From Siphonodentalium dalli (taxonomy: Eukaryota > Mollusca > Scaphopoda > Gadilida > Siphonodentaliidae): DNA of 64,000 nt. Position numbers and translations under genes: made by a program. The notes beneath the pieces are model-generated. The model had not been told where the DNA came from. It was given only the letters and a program-made list of their open reading frames with translations, and ran no database searches. The stretch is from NCBI GenBank assembly GCA_032622095.1, contig CP136064.1:4088280-4152279 (forward strand). The letters run 5' to 3'. Of the stretch, positions 1 to 10,050 are shown piece by piece. Each line of letters starts with the position of its first letter. Positions within the stretch are counted from its first letter, which is position 1.

Positions 1-20
1 AAGTCAAGCAGCTGAATTCG

Positions 21-32
21 GGTTACGTAACC
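21..32. repeat. Perfect 12 bp palindrome GGTTACGTAACC, type A only
   Basis: Equals its own reverse complement. Recurs 20 bases after every type A unit start (for example 1278-1289). In type B units a single change gives GGTTACGTGACC, which breaks the symmetry. The core TTACGTAA is the known consensus of PAR/E4BP4-type bZIP factors, but binding here is only a possibility. Confidence 0.85.
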
Positions 33-697
33 GTGTTAACTAACGAAAGGGCACGAATCGAGAAAATTTTCACCAAGGTCCGAATACAATTTGTCGACCT
101 AGGGAGGGGTGCAAAATTTGTCAATTTTTTTTGGTCACCGATTCCAATCATTTTTACTGTCGTGTGTCTATACGACGTACTGATGCTACTCGTGAAAGAA
201 TTTTGTAAATCGGTTGAGAAATGACCAAGTTATAACACATCGAAAAATGTACTAATAAAGTCCATGTGTAGAAAGTGCTTGTGCCCAGATCTTCTCCTAG
301 ACGAAGCGCAACAGCTGGATTTGGTCTATGTGAGCGTCTTAAACATAGACAGAAGAACAAACCAGGAAATTTTGACAAAGGTCCGCTCAAATTTTTCCGG
401 GCTAGGGGAGGGGCAAAATTTGTCTTCTTTTTTTTGTCGCCGATTTGAACCAAAATGGTTGTGAAGTATCTATATGATGTACTGAGTATCATTGTGAGTA
501 AATTTTATGAATCGGTTGACAAATGTAGAAATTGTGGCCCCTTCCCTTTGTTCAAGTTTACAGAAAATGCACTATGAATTTAAATTCCTTCAACCGATCG
601 TCACGTGTTTGGTGTCATTCGATGGGGAATTTCTAGTACTTCAAAACGATTACCTACTTGCGGTATTATGACGATGGAGGCCAGAGATATTCGAAAA

Positions 698-717
698 GTA
701 TGTACTGAACAACATAC
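698..717. repeat. Short inverted repeat GTATGT/ACATAC, in nearly every unit
   Basis: A 6 bp stem with an 8 base loop. It recurs at the same place in almost all units, but is changed in U14 and U19, where CGAAACGTATG moves the preceding base only, and in U17, where CTGAGCAAC alters the loop. A stem this short may be incidental. Confidence 0.5.
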
Positions 718-983
718 ATATTGGCCTACATAGTAGAATATCGCCACAATACCTTACCAGAACTCTGCTAAATATTAAAGGGGCATCAAATACGAACACA
801 ATGACGCAAACATTAGCTCGATATCGCGAAAATTGGCCGAGATATGGCGAATTTTCGACCCGCGTCACCAAATTTCGAGGCATGGGTGGGGGTCACACCA
901 GAACGTTCCAACTGAACACAGAAATGTCAATAAACTATACTATAGACATTCCAATAAATTCCGCGCGATTCCCTTATTATACT

Positions 984-1001
984 TCCATATTTTAATATGG
1001 A
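984..1001. repeat. Inverted repeat TCCATATT-TT-AATATGGA
   Basis: An 8 bp perfect stem around two bases. It is intact in a1, a3 and most B units, weakened in a2 units (CTTCAATATT), in p units (TTTTCATATGG) and in U27-U33 and U45-U49 (CTTTCATATT). The repeated loss argues against strong constraint. Confidence 0.6.
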
Positions 1002-1050
1002 TGTATATTGTTATTCAATTTTTTGTTTTTCCTTTTCATTATTTATGCTA

Positions 1051-1068
1051 CTTCTTCTTCTTCTTCTT
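1051..1068 (+). repeat. CTT microsatellite, six copies in type A
   Basis: Eighteen bases of CTT in all eight type A units. The 9 bp difference from type B is one of the five indels that separate the two types. Confidence 0.95.
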
Positions 1069-1234
1069 AATATATTTTGTAACCCTTATATCTCAGAAAG
1101 TTAAAAAGATAAATCACTGAAATTTGTTAGGTATATGCACCTTGCCAAGTTACAACTGAATGAAACATTTAGGTTTATGTCCTAACTTGCTTTCCAGAGT
1201 TATGGCCCTTAATCAAAAATTTTGGAAAAAGTTT

Positions 1235-1480
1235 GTGCCCAGATCTTCTCCTATAAGAAGTCAAGCAGCTGAATTCGGGTTACGTAACCGTGTTAACTAA
1301 CGAAAGGGCACGAATCGAGAAAATTTTCACCAAGGTCCGAATACAATTTGTCGACCTAGGGAGGGGTGCAAAATTTGTCAATTTTTTTTGGTCACCGATT
1401 CCAATCATTTTTACTGTCGTGTGTCTATACGACGTACTGATGCTACTCGTGAAAGAATTTTGTAAATCGGTTGAGAAATG
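1235..1480 (+). repeat. Internal duplicate 1 of the monomer (shown for U2, type A)
   Basis: Runs from GTGCCCAGATCTTCTCCT to TTGAGAAATG and spans the arbitrary U1/U2 boundary. It aligns with 1538-1782 at a 302-303 bp offset. Shared blocks include GTGCCCAGATCTTCTCCT, CAGCTGRATT, AAGGTCCG, AGGGGAGGGG-like G runs followed by GCAAAATTTGTC, a T tract then GTCRCCGATT, YGAYGTACTGA and AATCGGTTGA. An equivalent segment is present in every unit. Confidence 0.88.
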
Positions 1481-1537
1481 ACCAAGTTATAACACATCGA
1501 AAAATGTACTAATAAAGTCCATGTGTAGAAAGTGCTT

Positions 1538-1782
1538 GTGCCCAGATCTTCTCCTAGACGAAGCGCAACAGCTCGATTTGGTCTATGTGAGCGTCTTAAA
1601 CATAGACAGAAGAACAAACCAGGAAATTTTGACAAAGGTCCGCTCAAATTTTTCCGGGCTAGGGGAGGGGCAAAATTTGTCTTCTTTTTTTTGTCGCCGA
1701 TTTGAACCAAAATGGTTGTGAAGTATCTATATGATGTACTGAGTATCATTGTGAGTAAATTTTATGAATCGGTTGACAAATG
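1538..1782 (+). repeat. Internal duplicate 2 of the monomer (shown for U2, type A)
   Basis: Second, diverged copy of 1235-1480, from GTGCCCAGATCTTCTCCT to TTGACAAATG. The two copies differ at many more sites than neighbouring monomers do. The duplication therefore predates amplification of the present array. Confidence 0.88.
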
Positions 1783-2490
1783 TAGAAATTGTGGCCCCTT
1801 CCCTTTGTTCAAGTTTACAGAAAATGCACTATGAATTTAAATTCCTTCAACCGATCGTCACGTGTTTGGTGTCATTCGATGGGGAATTTCTAGTACTTCA
1901 AAACGTTACCTACTTGCGGTATTATGACAATGGAGGCCAGAGATATTCGAAAAGTATGTACTGAACAACATACATATTGGCCTACATAGTAGAATATCGC
2001 CACAATACCTTACCAGAACCCTGCTAAATATTAAAGGGGCATCAAATACGAACACAATGACGCAAACATTAGCTCGATATCGCGAAAATTGGCCGAGATA
2101 TGGCGAATTTTCGACCCGCGTCACCAAATTTCGAGGCATGGGTGGGGGTCACACCAGAACGTTCCAACTGAACACAGAAATGTCAATAAACTATACTATA
2201 GACATTCCAATCAATTCCGCGCGATTCCCTTATTATACTTCAATATTTTAATATGGATGTATATTGTTATTCAATTTTTTATTTTTCCTTTTCATTATTT
2301 ATGCTACTTCTTCTTCTTCTTCTTAATATATTTTGTAACCCTTATATCTCAGAAAGTTAAAAAGATAAATCACTGAAATTTGTTAGGTATATGCACCTTG
2401 CCAAGTTACAACTGAATGAAACATTTAGGTTTATGTCCTAACTTGCTTTCCAGAGTTATGGCCCTTAATCAAAAATTTTGGAAAAAGTTT
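1783..2490 (+). repeat. Non-duplicated remainder of the monomer (shown for U2)
   Basis: About 708 bp between the second internal duplicate and the first duplicate of the next unit. It holds the inverted repeats GTATGT/ACATAC and (in most units) TCCATATT/AATATGGA, a conserved G run in GGGTGGGGGTC, the CTT microsatellite and a tail with TATATCTCAGAAAG and GTTATGGCCCTT. I see no gene in it. Confidence 0.8.
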
Positions 2491-2513
2491 GTGCCCAGAT
2501 CTTCTCCTATAAG

Positions 2514-3770
2514 AAGTCAAGCAGCTGAATTCGGGTTACGTAACCGTGTTAACTAACGAAAGGGCACGAATCGAGAAAATTTTCACCAAGGTCCGAATAC
2601 AATTTGTCGACCTAGGGAGGGGTGCAAAATTTGTCAATTTTTTTTGGTCACCGATTCCAATCATTTTTACTGTCGTGTGTCTATACGACGTACTGATGCT
2701 ACTCGTGAAAGAATTTTGTAAATCGGTTGAGAAATGACCAAGTTATAACACATCGAAAAATGTACTAATAAAGTCCATGTGTAGAAAGTGCTTGTGCCCA
2801 GATCTTCTCCTAGACGAAGCGCAACAGCTGGATTTGGTCTATGTGAGCGTCTTAAACATAGACAGAAGAACAAACCAGGAAATTTTGACAAAGGTCCGCT
2901 CAAATTTTTCCGGGCTAGGGGAGGGGCAAAATTTGTCTTCTTTTTTTTGTCGCCGATTTGAACCAAAATGGTTGTGAAGTATCTATATGATGTACTGAGT
3001 ATCATTGTGAGTAAATTTTATGAATCGGTTGACAAATGTAGAAATTGTGGCCCCTTCCCTTTGTTCAAGTTTACAGAAAATGCACTATGAATTTAAATTC
3101 CTTCAACCGATCGTCACGTGTTTGGTGTCATTCGATGGGGAATTTCTAGTACTTCAAAACGATTACCTACTTGCGGTATTATGACGATGGAGGCCAGAGA
3201 TATTCGAAAAGTATGTACTGAACAACATACATATTGGCCTACATAGTAGAATATCGCCACAATACCTTACCAGAACTCTGCTAAATATTAAAGGGGCATC
3301 AAATACGAACACAATGACGCAAACATTAGCTCGATATCGCGAAAATTGGCCGAGATATGGCGAATTTTCGACCCGCGTCACCAAATTTCGAGGCATGGGT
3401 GGGGGTCACACCAGAACGTTCCAACTGAACACAGAAATGTCAATAAACTATACTATAGACATTCCAATAAATTCCGCGCGATTCCCTTATTATACTTCCA
3501 TATTTTAATATGGATGTATATTGTTATTCAATTTTTTGTTTTTCCTTTTCATTATTTATGCTACTTCTTCTTCTTCTTCTTAATATATTTTGTAACCCTT
3601 ATATCTCAGAAAGTTAAAAAGATAAATCACTGAAATTTGTTAGGTATATGCACCTTGCCAAGTTACAACTGAATGAAACATTTAGGTTTATGTCCTAACT
3701 TGCTTTCCAGAGTTATGGCCCTTAATCAAAAATTTTGGAAAAAGTTTGTGCCCAGATCTTCTCCTATAAG
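2514..3770 (+). repeat. Unit U3, type A subtype a1, 1257 bp
   Basis: Carries all a1 states and appears to be a duplicate of U1, with U2 inserted between them in the order a1-a2-a1-a2. Confidence 0.97.
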
Positions 3771-5026
3771 AAGTCAAGCAGCTGAATTCGGGTTACGTAA
3801 CCGTGTTAACTAACGAAAGGGCACGAATCGAGAAAATTTTCACCAAGGTCCGAATACAATTTGTCGACCTAGGGAGGGGTGCAAAATTTGTCAATTTTTT
3901 TTGGTCACCGATTCCAATCATTTTTACTGTCGTGTGTCTATACGACGTACTGATGCTACTCGTGAAAGAATTTTGTAAATCGGTTGAGAAATGACCAAGT
4001 TATAACACATCGAAAAATGTACTAATAAAGTCCATGTGTAGAAAGTGCTTGTGCCCAGATCTTCTCCTAGACGAAGCGCAACAGCTGGATTTGGTCTATG
4101 TGAGCGTCTTAAACATAGACAGAAGAACAAACCAGGAAATTTTGACAAAGGTCCGCTCAAATTTTTCCGGGCTAGGGGAGGGGCAAAATTTGTCTTCTTT
4201 TTTTTGTCGCCGATTTGAACCAAAATGGTTGTGAAGTATCTATATGATGTACTGAGTATCATTGTGAGTAAATTTTATGAATCGGTTGACAAATGTAGAA
4301 ATTGTGGCCCCTTCCCTTTGTTCAAGTTTACAGAAAATGCACTATGAATTTAAATTCCTTCAACCGATCGTCACGTGTTTGGTGTCATTCGATGGGGAAT
4401 TTCTAGTACTTCAAAACGTTACCTACTTGCGGTATTATGACAATGGAGGCCAGAGATATTCGAAAAGTATGTACTGAACAACATACATATTGGCCTACAT
4501 AGTAGAATATCGCCACAATACCTTACCAGAACCCTGCTAAATATTAAAGGGGCATCAAATACGAACACAATGACGCAAACATTAGCTCGATATCGCGAAA
4601 ATTGGCCGAGATATGGCGAATTTTCGACCCGCGTCACCAAATTTCGAGGCATGGGTGGGGGTCACACCAGAACGTTCCAACTGAACACAGAAATGTCAAT
4701 AAACTATACTATAGACATTCCAATCAATTCCGCGCGATTCCCTTATTATACTTCAATATTTTAATATGGATGTATATTGTTATTCAATTTTTTATTTTTC
4801 CTTTTCATTATTTATGCTACTTCTTCTTCTTCTTCTTAATATATTTTGTAACCCTTATATCTCAGAAAGTTAAAAAGATAAATCACTGAAATTTGTTAGG
4901 TATATGCACCTTGCCAAGTTACAACTGAATGAAACATTTAGGTTTATGTCCTAACTTGCTTTCCAGAGTTATGGCCCTTAATCAAAAATTTTGGAAAAAG
5001 TTTGTGCCCAGATCTTCTCCTATAAG
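3771..5026 (+). repeat. Unit U4, type A subtype a2, 1256 bp
   Basis: Carries all a2 states. It matches U2 except for GCTGGATTT in place of the private U2 base. Confidence 0.97.
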
Positions 5027-6282
5027 AAGTCAAGCAGCTGAATTCGGGTTACGTAACCGTGTTAACTAACGAAAGGGCACGAATCGAGAAAATTTTCACC
5101 AAGGTCCGAATACAATTTGTCGACCTAGGGAGGGGTGCAAAATTTGTCAATTTTTTTTGGTCACCGATTCCAATCATTTTTACTGTCGTGTGTCTATACG
5201 ACGTACTGATGCTACTCGTGAAAGAATTTTGTAAATCGGTTGAGAAATGACCAAGTTATAACACATCGAAAAATGTACTAATAAAGTCCATGTGTAGAAA
5301 GTGCTTGTGCCCAGATCTTCTCCTAGACGAAGCGCAACAGCTGGATTTGGTCTATGTGAGCGTCTTAAACATAGACAGAAGAACAAACCAGGAAATTTTG
5401 ACAAAGGTCCGCTCAAATTTTTCCGGGCTAGGGGAGGGGCAAAATTTGTCTTCTTTTTTTTGTCGCCGATTTGAACCAAAATGGTTGTGAAGTATCTATA
5501 TGATGTACTGAGTATCATTGTGAGTAAATTTTATGAATCGGTTGACAAATGTAGAAATTGTGGCCCCTTCCCTTTGTTCAAGTTTACAGAAAATGCACTA
5601 TGAATTTAAATTCCTTCAACCGATCGTCACGTGTTTGGTGTCATTCGATGGGGAATTTCTAGTACTTCAAAACGTTACCTACTTGCGGTATTATGACAAT
5701 GGAGGCCAGAGATATTCGAAAAGTATGTACTGAACAACATACATATTGGCCTACATAGTAGAATATCGCCTCAATACCTCACCAGAACCCTGCTAAATAT
5801 TAAAGGGGCATCAAATATGAACACAATGACGCAAACATTAGCTCGATATCGCGAAAATTGGCCGAGATATGGCGAATTTTCGACCCGCGTCACCAAATTT
5901 CGAGGCATGGGTGGGGGTCACACCAGAACGTTCCAACTGAACACAGAAATGTCAATAAACTATACTATAGACATTCCAATCAATTCCGCGCGATTCCCTT
6001 ATTATACTTCAATATTTTAATATGGATGTATATTGTTATTCAATTTTTTATTTTTCCTTTTCATTATTTATGCTACTTCTTCTTCTTCTTCTTAATATAT
6101 TTTGTAACCCTTATATCTCAGAAAGTTAAAAAGATAAATCACTGAAATTTGTTAGGTATATGCACCTTGCCAAGTTACAACTGAATGAAACATTTAGGTT
6201 TATGTCCTAACTTGCTTTCCAGAGTTATGGCCCTTAATCAAAAATTTTGGAAAAAGTTTGTGCCCAGATCTTCTCCTATAAG
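5027..6282 (+). repeat. Unit U5, type A subtype a2 with private changes, 1256 bp
   Basis: An a2 unit with CGCCTCAATACCTCACC (5768-5784) and CAAATATGAAC in place of CAAATACGAAC. The first change puts a stop into the minus-strand open frame that is otherwise seen in almost all units, an argument against that frame being a gene. Confidence 0.97.
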
Positions 6283-7538
6283 AAGTCAAGCAGCTGAATT
6301 CGGGTTACGTAACCGTGTTAACTAACGAAAGGGCACGAATCGAGAAAATTTTCACCAAGGTCCGAATACAATTTGTCGACCTAGGGAGGGGTGCAAAATT
6401 TGTCAATTTTTTTTGGTCACCGATTCCAATCATTTTTACTGTCGTGTGTCTATACGACGTACTGATGCTACTCGTGAAAGAATTTTGTAAATCGGTTGAG
6501 AAATGACCAAGTTATAACACATCGAAAAATGTACTAATAAAGTCCATGTGTAGAAAGTGCTTGTGCCCAGATCTTCTCCTAGACGAAGCGCAACAGCTGG
6601 ATTTGGTCTATGTGAGCGTCTTAAACATAGACAGAAGAACAAACCAGGAAATTTTGACAAAGGTCCGCTCAAATTTTTCCGGGCTAGGGGAGGGGCAAAA
6701 TTTGTCTTCTTTTTTTTGTAGCCGATTTTAACCAAAATGGTTGTGAAGTATCTATATGATGTACTGAGTATCATTGTGAGTAAATTTTATGAATCGGTTG
6801 ACAAATGTAGAAATTGTGGCCCCTTCCCTTTGTTCAAGTTTACAGAAAATGCACTATGAATTTAAATTCCTTCAACCGATCGTCACGTGTTTGGTGTCAT
6901 TCGATGGGGAATTTCTAGTACTTCAAAACGTTACCTACTTGCGGTATTATGACAATGGAGGCCAGAGATATTCGAAAAGTATGTACTGAACAACATACAT
7001 ATTGGCCTACATAGTAGAATATCGCCACAATACCTTACCAGAACCCTGCTAAATATTAAAGGGGCATCAAATACGAACACAATGACGCAAACATTAACTC
7101 GATATCGCGAAAATTGGCCGAGATATGGCGAATTTTCGACCCGCGTCACCAAATTTCGAGGCATGGGTGGGGGTCACACCAGAACGTTCCAACTGAACAC
7201 AGAAATGTCAATAAACTATACTATAGACATTCCAATCAATTCCGCGCGATTCCCTTATTATACTTCCATATTTTAATATGGATGTATATTGTTATTCAAT
7301 TTTTTATTTTTCCTTTTCATTATTTATGCTACTTCTTCTTCTTCTTCTTAATATATTTTGTAACCCTTATATCTCAGAAAGTTAAAAAGATAAATCACTG
7401 AAATTTGTTAGGTATATGCACCTTGCCAAGTTACAACTGAATGAAACATTTAGGTTTATGTCCTAACTTGCTTTCCAGAGTTATGGCCCTTAATCAAAAA
7501 TTTTGGAAAAAGTTTGTGCCCAGATCTTCTCCTATAAG
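6283..7538 (+). repeat. Unit U6, type A subtype a3, 1256 bp
   Basis: Subtype a3 has TTTGTAGCCG (about 6714), ATTAACTCG in place of ATTAGCTCG (about 7093) and CTTCCATATT. The private GATTTTAACC lies at about 6724. Confidence 0.96.
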
Positions 7539-8794
7539 AAGTCAAGCAGCTGAATTCGGGTTACGTAACCGTGTTAACTAACGAAAGGGCACGAATCGAG
7601 AAAATTTTCACCAAGGTCCGAATACAATTTGTCGACCTAGGGAGGGGTGCAAAATTTGTCAATTTTTTTTGGTCACCGATTCCAATCATTTTTACTGTCG
7701 TGTGTCTATACGACGTACTGATGCTACTCGTGAAAGAATTTTGTAAATCGGTTGAGAAATGACCAAGTTATAACACATCGAAAAATGTACTAATAAAGTC
7801 CATGTGTAGAAAGTGCTTGTGCCCAGATCTTCTCCTAGACGAAGCGCAACAGCTAGATTTGGTCTATGTGAGCGTCTTAAACATAGACAGAAGAACAAAC
7901 CAGGAAATTTTGACAAAGGTCCGCTCAAATTTTTCCGGGCTAGGGGAGGGGCAAAATTTGTCTTCTTTTTTTTGTAGCCGATTTGAACCAAAATGGTTGT
8001 GAAGTATCTATATGATGTACTGAGTATCATTGTGAGTAAATTTTATGAATCGGTTGACAAATGTAGAAATTGTGGCCCCTTCCCTTTGTTCAAGTTTACA
8101 GAAAATGCACTATGAATTTAAATTCCTTCAACCGATCGTCACGTGTTTGGTGTCATTCGATGGGGAATTTCTAGTACTTCAAAACGTTACCTACTTGCGG
8201 TATTATGACAATGGAGGCCAGAGATATTCGAAAAGTATGTACTGAACAACATACATATTGGCCTACATAGTAGAATATCGCCACAATACCTTACCAGAAC
8301 CCTGCTAAATATTAAAGGGGCATCAAATACGAACACAATGACGCAAACATTAACTCGATATCGCGAAAATTGGCCGAGATATGGCGAATTTTCGACCCGC
8401 GTCACCAAATTTCGAGGCATGGGTGGGGGTCACACCAGAACGTTCCAACTGAACACAGAAATGTCAATAAACTATACTATAGACATTCCAATCAATTCCG
8501 CGCGATTCCCTTATTATACTTCCATATTTTAATATGGATGTATATTGTTATTCAATTTTTTATTTTTCCTTTTCATTATTTATGCTACTTCTTCTTCTTC
8601 TTCTTAATATATTTTGTAACCCTTATATCTCAGAAAGTTAAAAAGATAAATCACTGAAATTTGTTAGGTATATGCACCTTGCCAAGTTACAACTGAATGA
8701 AACATTTAGGTTTATGTCCTAACTTGCTTTCCAGAGTTATGGCCCTTAATCAAAAAATTTGGAAAAAGTTTGTGCCCAGATCTTCTCCTATAAG
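7539..8794 (+). repeat. Unit U7, type A subtype a3, 1256 bp
   Basis: Shares TTTGTAGCCG and ATTAACTCG with U6. Shares CAGCTAGATTT (about 7849) and the tail CAAAAAATTTGG (about 8751) with U8. It is therefore intermediate between U6 and U8. Confidence 0.96.
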
Positions 8795-10050
8795 AAGTCA
8801 AGCAGCTGAATTCGGGTTACGTAACCGTGTTAACTAACGAAAGGGCACGAATCGAGAAAATTTTCACCAAGGTCCGAATACAATTTGTCGACCTAGGGAG
8901 GGGTGCAAAATTTGTCATTTTTTTTTGGTCACCGATTCCAATCATTTTTACTGTCGTGTGTCTATACGACGTACTGATGCTACTCGTGAAAGAATTTTGT
9001 AAATCAGTTGAGAAATGACCAAGTTATAACACATCGAAAAATGTACTAATAAAGTCCATGTGTAGAAAGTGCTTGTGCCCAGATCTTCTCCTAGACGAAG
9101 CGCAACAGCTAGATTTGGTCTATGTGAGCGTCTTAAACATAGACAGAAGAACAAACCAGGAAATTTTGACAAAGGTCCGCTCAATTTTTTCCGGGCTAGG
9201 GGAGGGGCAAAATTTGTCTTCTTTTTTTTGTCGCCGATTTGAACCAAAATGGTTGTGAAGTATCTATATGATGTACTGAGTATCATTGTGAGTAAATTTT
9301 ATGAATCGGTTGACAAATGTAGAAATTGTGGCCCCTTCCCTTTGTTCAAGTTTACAGAAAATGCACTATGAATTTAAATTCCTTCAACCGATCGTCACGT
9401 GTTTGGTGTCATTCGATGGGGAATTTCTAGTACTTCAAAACGTTACCTACTTGCGGTATTATGACAATGGAGGCCAGAGATATTCGAAAAGTATGTACTG
9501 AACAACATACATATTGGCCTACATAGTAGAATATCGCCACAATACCTTACCAAAACCCTGCTAAATATTAAAGGGGCATCGAATATGAACACAATGACGC
9601 AAACATTAGCTCGATATCGCGAAAATTGGCCGAGATATGGCGAATTTTCGACCCGCGTCACCAAATTTCGAGGCATGGGTGGGGGTCACACCAGAACGTT
9701 CCAACTGAACACAGAAATGTCAATAAACTATACTATAGACATTCCAATCAATTCCGCGCGATTCCCTTATTATACTTCCATATTTTAATATGGATGTATA
9801 TTGTTATTCAATTTTTTATTTTTCCTTTTCATTATTTATGCTACTTCTTCTTCTTCTTCTTAATATATTTTGTAACCCTTATATCTCAGAAAGTTAAAAA
9901 GATAAATCACTGAAATTTGTTAGGTATATGCACCTTGCCAAGTTACAACTGAATGAAACATTTAGGTTTATGTCCTAACTTTCTTTCCAGAGTTATGGCC
10001 CTTAATCAAAAAATTTGGAAAAAGTTTGTGCCCAGATCTTCTCCTATAAG
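8795..10050 (+). repeat. Unit U8, mosaic A/B unit at the array switch, 1256 bp
   Basis: Type A overall (CCTAGG, 11 bp G-rich segment, six CTT repeats), but with B-like states in patches: CCAAAACCCTG (about 9550), ATCGAATATGAAC (about 9579) and CTAACTTTCTTTCC (about 9975). A states (GCAAACATTAGC, TTTTCGACCC) lie between those patches. Private changes include AAATCAGTTG (about 9002) and CTCAATTTTTTCC (about 9180). Interleaved states suggest gene conversion. Confidence 0.95.

Larger units (their letters stand above)
1..1257 (+). repeat. Unit U1, type A subtype a1, 1257 bp
   Basis: Reference unit for type A. Subtype a1 carries CGATTACC (647-654), GACGATGG, AGAACTCTGC, CCAATAAATTCC, CTTCCATATT and TTTTTGTTTTTCC. 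I see no difference from U3 by eye. Confidence 0.97.
1258..2513 (+). repeat. Unit U2, type A subtype a2, 1256 bp
   Basis: Subtype a2 lacks one A (CGTTACC) and has GACAATGG, AGAACCCTGC, CCAATCAATTCC, CTTCAATATT and TTTTTATTTTTCC. A private C at about 1574 (GCTCGATTT) separates it from U4. Confidence 0.97.
1..5026 (+). repeat. Dimeric higher-order repeat, two copies of 2513 bp (U1-U2, U3-U4)
   Basis: The order a1-a2-a1-a2 with spacing 2513 bp. By eye the two dimers differ only at about 1574, while a1 and a2 differ at roughly half a dozen sites. The dimer was therefore duplicated as one piece. Confidence 0.9.
1..10050 (+). repeat. Type A sub-array (U1-U8), 1256-1257 bp monomers
   Basis: Eight units share a set of states absent from the rest of the window: GGTTACGTAACC near the start, GACCTAGGG after GTC, an extra 11 bp (around CTAGGGGAG) in the second internal duplicate, AGAAGAACAAACC, GCAAACATTA, TTTTCGACCC, six CTT repeats, and GTTAGGTATATGC in the tail. 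Subtypes are a1 (U1, U3), a2 (U2, U4, U5) and a3 (U6, U7); U8 is mosaic. The 1 bp difference between 1257 and 1256 is CGATTACC versus CGTTACC. CCTAGG and TACGTA occur in these units and not in type B, which makes them convenient markers. Confidence 0.97.

Noticed and set aside
93..110. G-quadruplex from the G-rich runs (also around 401-413 and 886-892)
   Set aside because: The runs occur in pairs separated by long distances. No four closely spaced G runs occur together.
251..262. Polyadenylation signal AATAAA in ACTAATAAAG and again in TCAATAAACT
   Set aside because: Expected by chance in AT-rich DNA, no associated gene, and the second is lost in units with TGTCATTAAAC.
621..637. CENP-B box candidate at ATTCGATGGGGAATTTC
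   Set aside because: Matches the TTCG start but lacks the required A and CGGG core of the box. No better match was seen on either strand.
1051..1068. CTT repeat as a regulatory or disease-type triplet expansion
   Set aside because: Only six triplets, constant in the subfamily, with no gene context.
1..1257. Monomer as a transposon with terminal inverted repeats
   Set aside because: No terminal inverted repeats, no target-site duplications and no transposase or reverse transcriptase similarity seen. Units abut directly.
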